Part shown: positions 59,801 to 64,000 of the stretch, piece by piece
Position numbering within the stretch: the stretch's first letter is position 1
Layout of the letters: every line of letters begins with the position of its first letter
Assembly: GCA_000310025.1 (NCBI GenBank)
Contig: FN649729.1
Location: 186,001 to 250,000 of the forward strand
DNA: 64,000 nucleotides
Reading direction: 5' to 3'
Source: Ectocarpus siliculosus
Taxonomy: Eukaryota > Sar > Phaeophyceae > Ectocarpales > Ectocarpaceae
Notes under the pieces: generated by a model
What the model was told of the DNA's origin: nothing
What the model saw: the letters and a program-made list of their open reading frames with translations, nothing else
Databases searched by the model: none
Program-made: the position numbers and the translations under genes

Positions 59801-60792
59801 ATCTTCACGGGTTACACAATAGAAGAGCCACCGGCGCTGCTTTAAGGCCTCTCCCCTCTCCCCCCGCTTCTCGACGTACCGCAGATTCACCTCTCGACAC
59901 TCCCAACGCCACTATAACCTTGACATCTCCTCTGTGCCATCACAGACAGCTAAATCACGGCATACCCTCATTGCACACACATTCGAGGCCTTTCGCCCCT
60001 TCCCCCGAGTATGTTCGCCCCCCCCACCCAGGGCAACGCCCACCCATACCATCCCACCATTAATTCCTCTGCTGCTGGGGTTATCGATCTATTGTACTCT
60101 ATTATACTCTATTGTACTCTATTCAGGAACCTGTGGACGGTGCCGACGTGAGTCTTCTCAAGACGGACGTGGACACTATCCTCGGGGACCTCTCGGAACG
60201 AGAAGCCTACGTCCTCCGAATGCGCTTCGGCATCGGTGGCTCTAGCCCTTCCACCCTCGAGACCGTGGGGCAAGAGCTACAAGTCACCCGCGAGAGAGTG
60301 CGCCAGATCCAGATCGCCGCGATACAGAAGCTCAGGGGGAGGTCGCCCAGCCACGACCTCCTCTACGCGGACAGGGCGGTGTCTCTGGGCAGGGGGGAGG
60401 AAGACCCGGCGGCTGCGGTTGCCGCTGCCGCTTTGGCTGCCAGCGTGGCTGCGGCAAACGAAGGGTGGGACGAGCGGAAGTACGGCGGGCTGCCCCGGTC
60501 GGTTTTCATAGATCTCGTGACGCGGGCACTCGAGCCACCGCAGGACGAGATGCTGGACAAGGAAGGGCGGGTTGTCACCGGCGGCCGGCGGCGGGTCATG
60601 ATGGAGGCGGCGCAGGCCGAGCGGGCCTTGGTACCGAAGAAGAGGAAGAAGGGTTTCGTCATGAAGAGGGCGTGTTCGCCGCGGCGAAGGGGGGGAGACG
60701 GGGAAGGGGCGCCTGAACGAGGGAGGAGAGGGGGGGCTTCTCCGCCCGTGACGAGGACCCCTTCCTGGCAACCAGCGCTGCAGGCGGCGTAG
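53823..60792 (+). CDS. RNA polymerase sigma-70-type factor, probably plastid, 7 exons
   Basis: Exons 53823-54326, 55521-55616, 55874-56065 (acceptor may be 6 bases later), 57752-57826, 58111-58320, 59116-59256 and 60127-60792, in phase, 627 residues. Region 1.2: RNPELLTRTEEIELGRKVQELL and MEEWA. Region 2: NLRLVVHIARRKFYKG, SLEDMIQDGTAGLVKAVERF and the -10-reading RFSTYATWWVHQGI. Region 3: QPTVQELSLESGLDERKVEK. Region 4: LSEREAYVLRMRFGIGG and the -35-reading helix-turn-helix TLETVGQELQVTRERVRQIQ. Such factors direct the plastid-encoded RNA polymerase. The N-terminus looks like a signal peptide (MRLSLHAAAAVLSVGATSAQA), fitting import into a secondary plastid. After region 4 an Ala- and Arg-rich tail of about 150 residues follows, which is unusual. 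Intron 3 contains repeat copy 3 and an assembly gap. Confidence 0.92.
55217..55295. repeat. GAACAT-type tandem repeat
   Basis: Degenerate units of AACATGAG / GAACATGA, about 6-14 bases each, in sigma-factor intron 1. Non-coding. Confidence 0.85.
56474..57141 (+). mobile_element. Poly-G-bounded non-autonomous repeat, copy 3
   Basis: Inside intron 3 of the sigma gene, same strand as the host gene. It begins with a G-run, then GTACTCATAGTCGTGCATGC at 56491, keeps the 21-bp piece missing in copy 1, has the two A-runs with flanking inverted repeats near 56850-56900, and ends in three tandem units and a long G-run that runs into the assembly gap. A deletion of about 24 bp relative to copy 1 removes part of the segment before the CGCGGAGTGAGG block. 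Confidence 0.78.
57142..57241. other. Assembly gap (100 N)
   Basis: Exactly 100 N, entered from a G-run of more than 20 bases on the left and left through a C-run on the right. Confidence 0.99.
57242..57553. other. Probable low-quality sequence beside the gap
   Basis: Nearly every base belongs to a homopolymer of 2-20 bases (C, G, A and T runs in succession). This matches nothing else in the window and looks like the degraded end of a sequencing read that crossed poly-G, not genomic sequence. Confidence 0.75.
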
Positions 60793-63700
60793 CAGTACGT
60801 TCTGCCTGGCTTGCGGGCATGTGGGTCGTTTTGTGAGAGTTGAACTAAGCAAGGAGGAAGCTCGGAAGGGAACGGTTGATCGAATTGATCGAAAACAGCT
60901 GGAGTGGCACCTGAACTATCTGCTGGTGTGTGTCTTGCAGCTAAAGCTTTGGGTAGGAATGGGGAGGAGTTAGATTCGTCATTTCCTGTTTCCCTCTCTT
61001 TCCCGCCTCTTTGTTGTCTACCCCCCCCCCCCAACCCCCCTAATGGCGGGGGGAGAAAAAAGCAAACCCCAAAATAAACCGGGGTGAATTTGGACTTTTC
61101 TATCGCGAAGAAAGAGGGTATTTTCACGGATTTTATGGAGCAGGGAGGGGGGGGGTTACTCCTGGAAATTTGGGGGGGCGCCCCCCTGGGCCACCTGGAG
61201 GAGCTCATTTTTTGTCCTCTGAAGAAGCCACGAATGGGATGGTTTTGGGGGGGGGGGTGGGATTCGCATTTTTGTCCCTAAGTATCTAATGTTGGGTTAT
61301 GTAGAAGAGCCAGGGTGACGATTGTTAAATGGTAGGTACGCTCGGTGCGTTATCGAGTAATTGCGTATCATCTGTGTAAGGAGCCGCGTGTTGTTGAGCT
61401 TCTGCTGTGGATGGTTAATTCGACGGGCGGATTTTGCGAGGGGCGCTGGTTGAGTGTATGAAGCGTGGGTGTCTTGTCAGGTGTGGTGTGAGTCTGTCAT
61501 GTGGTGTGAGCAAGAGGCGTTCACGGTAGCGGAAGGGGTGGAAAACATCCAGGAAAATTCTTCTTAGATTTTCTCCCCAAACGGTTTTTTGCTCGTCAAC
61601 CTCATGACCCGCGGGATTTGTATTCCAGAAACTTTCACCAATCACCAATGGAAACGATCGAATGTAGATTCCGAGGAAACGGCCGTACCGATGGCATGGC
61701 AGTGCATGGGTGTTGCTTGAATTCGCACCCCTGTAACGTCTTTTTTGAGTACCCAAAGTCTACAATTGCTTTATTTCTGAAAAAAGATGTTTCGTGGGGT
61801 TATGTTTGCGTGTTTGATGCCTCGGTCGTTCACCAGAAACGCGTGGGCAGGAGCGCTATATTTTCGTGTATTGGACGGCACGGTATTTGATGGCGGTCGT
61901 CATTCCACGGAGCTACGATAGGTTGTCGGCGAGCCTGCTTTCACCCGTGGAGATATTTCCTCTATGATTAACTGTTCTGTTTCGCCATCCAACCTGAAGT
62001 TCCCTGAGTGTAACAGAAAGCAACACCGCGATAGGCAGAAAGACGCCCACCGAAATCTCCCGGGTACAGCAGTAGGGCGTACCCCATCCTCCTTCGGCAG
62101 CTACAGTTAGAAGATACACAGTCAGCAGATTGACTAGTAGTCTCGTTCGGGGGTGGCCTGATATTGTAGCAGTCTCAAGATAACCACGTGAGCAGTACCT
62201 GCAGTAGACCAACGCCCAGTCTTGAGACAAGGAAAACATGTTTGCTTTCAATTGTAAGAGCATGCTGCCGAACCTATACATCGTCGCCGCCTTCGAGCGG
62301 TGAAGTTCTCGATAATCTCCCGTTTGCACTACACGCACTAGAATGCACTCCAACGGTACCACCTATGCAAGTCCTTTTCTCTCACGCAGTAGAAAAAGTT
62401 GGCAAGTCGGACACTCGCTCCTTCCCTTCCCCTCACATGAGCTCGACTGACCCCACTACCTGTCTGTGTACCCCCCAGACCACACATACCCTACGCCGCC
62501 GCCTTGCAAGGGACTACAAAAGAACCTGGAGGACAGCCAATGACAACCTTACGACCGCTTAACACACGATGGTGTCGCTGCGTTCCAACGGAGACAAGGG
62601 GGGACTTCACATCTCTACCATAAGATGGGCCTACAGTGATTTCATCCGTCTTTCCATCACACACACTTCTTAAACCCGCAAAATATCCAAGGTCTTCCGT
62701 ATCATGTAAACAAAATATCCATCACCACACTTGCACCCTTCCTTCAGATAATGGCCATGGCCAAAATATCAAGCGCGTTGCCGCGCGCTGCTACATAGTG
62801 CACGTACAACCCAGCTCCGCCATCAAGTATACCTGGTGCGGAAGATCAACTTGTCAAAGCATCCCAACCTATGAACACTATTACGGGAGCCCCCGAAAAC
62901 ATTCCAAACTGGGGGCGAAAATTCGCGGGCATTGTACACACAGCGAGTTTTTCTCTCCTCAACATGAGAAGTGACCACACACAAGACATCTGTGGCTACT
63001 ATTGAAGGTCTGGACAAGGTACTTTCATCTGGTACACTACCTTCATTGTGTCGGAGGTGGTGTCGTAACGACCAGTACAGGCAGTCATGCCTTTCTTGTT
63101 CCAACACAAAAAATTGTGTGTAGGGATAAAGCACACCGGAAATATGCACCTTCTTCATGGTTTAACGAAAGCTTCTTTCGCAGAGAGGGAGGGTATTCTG
63201 CACGCCTCAGCACTTGAACACATCTAAACATAAAAACACGAACGTTCACCACACGAAGCACTGGAAAAACTAACTCGGAGCACTTGGTACTGTACCTCCA
63301 AATGGCTTGGACTTTCACACAACACCTCCAACAGAATGTCACCCCCCACGCTGCCCAAAACAAACTGGAATACGATGGTACCACTTGGCTTTCTACACTA
63401 CATACGATGATACCAACCACCGTTTGCCCTTTTCATACAACGCACGGAGGGAGGAATCTTACCGGAGAAGAAAGACAACGAACTCGGACCTATAATATAA
63501 AATAATATTTAGCACTCCCAAATCGATCGAGCCGGGGGGTAGAGCGAGTCCGGTGCCAGGAGCCTAGACTCGAAAAACCATGCGGGAGCCTCAAATGGCA
63601 GTGACACATCTGGTCGTTGAGACACACCTGCAGCGTTTTCGCATACATACCCCACCCACCTACCGCTACCACAGAAGAGCACAACTCTTAGAAATCTACA

Positions 63701-64000
63701 AACTCCATTTATCCAAACAGTAGCAGCGCGCGCCCTCTCAATTCTACCAAACAATGTGCAGTATCTTAGCTGCAGCCACGCACAACGGGGCGAATCAGAT
63801 GCTCATGAGGTCGCGCTCGCCCGGCTCCGGCCCAAACAATCTGCCCCTAGTCGACCCCCCCCCTCCACCCCGCCCGCCCTCAAAAACTGACGGCTCGTTA
63901 TAAAGCAGCCGGGATATTGTGATTACCTGCAACATAGCAGCTAATAGGATATTTTGCTCACCAATGCGTAGCAGCTAGGATATTGTGCAGCAGCTCTTGT
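60793..64000. other. Right-hand region, no gene recognised
   Basis: The 3' flank of the sigma gene followed by about 3 kb without supportable coding sequence. 61020-61270 is rich in homopolymer runs and may be poor-quality sequence. Short frames at 62188-62562, 62636-62974 and 63002-63217 have neither recognisable domains nor plausible exon structure. One TACAGCAGTA word lies at 62065. Confidence 0.5.

Noticed and set aside
62188-63505. A degenerate retroelement or hidden gene at the right end
   Set aside because: Six-frame reading shows no reverse transcriptase, integrase, protease or gag-like motif and no terminal repeats.

Overview
The window is nuclear DNA of a photosynthetic stramenopile, most likely a brown alga close to Ectocarpus. 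Three things point there: GC-rich exons split by many long GT-AG introns; a nuclear plastid-type sigma factor lying among ordinary eukaryotic housekeeping genes; and abundant poly-G, CTG and GA tracts. The genus is an inference, because no search could be run. Two 100-N assembly gaps occur, at 6011-6110 and 57142-57241, both beside poly-G.

Nine protein-coding genes were rebuilt by matching exon phases and protein-family similarity. In order they are: an ankyrin-repeat protein (+, 2682-4346); an F-box protein with a ubiquitin-like tail (-, 9604-14425); the MUS81 structure-specific endonuclease (+, 17437-21677); sterol 14-alpha-demethylase CYP51 (-, 23294-31892); an AIM24-family protein (+, 32196-34413); the ribosome-biogenesis Pumilio protein NOP9 (-, 35547-40027); mitochondrial malate dehydrogenase (+, 40233-45860); the small-subunit processome protein UTP25 (-, 46951-53434); and an RNA polymerase sigma-70-type factor (+, 53823-60792). 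Coding strand alternates without exception. Three pairs are divergent with only 205-390 bp between start codons (CYP51/AIM24, NOP9/MDH, UTP25/sigma), so each pair probably shares a promoter. UTP25 and NOP9 both serve ribosome production; I see no other pathway link between neighbours.

The left 7.4 kb holds a direct segmental duplication (1-1785 and about 4880-7356) on either side of the ankyrin gene. Its right copy was later hit by a non-autonomous element. That element family has three long copies (6180-6820, 23690-24365, 56474-57141), each with a head region, internal palindromes and three 64-66 bp tandem units, plus two head-only relatives in introns. Between the F-box gene and MUS81 lies a decayed Tigger/pogo-like DNA transposon with a smaller inverted-repeat element nested in it. 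The last 3.2 kb contains no gene I can support.

The most unusual signals are a 10-base word, TACAGCAGTA, found 12 times and always outside coding exons; the poly-G-bounded repeat family with a filled/empty site comparison inside the duplication; an F-box protein ending in a ubiquitin-like domain; and a sigma factor with a roughly 150-residue tail beyond region 4.
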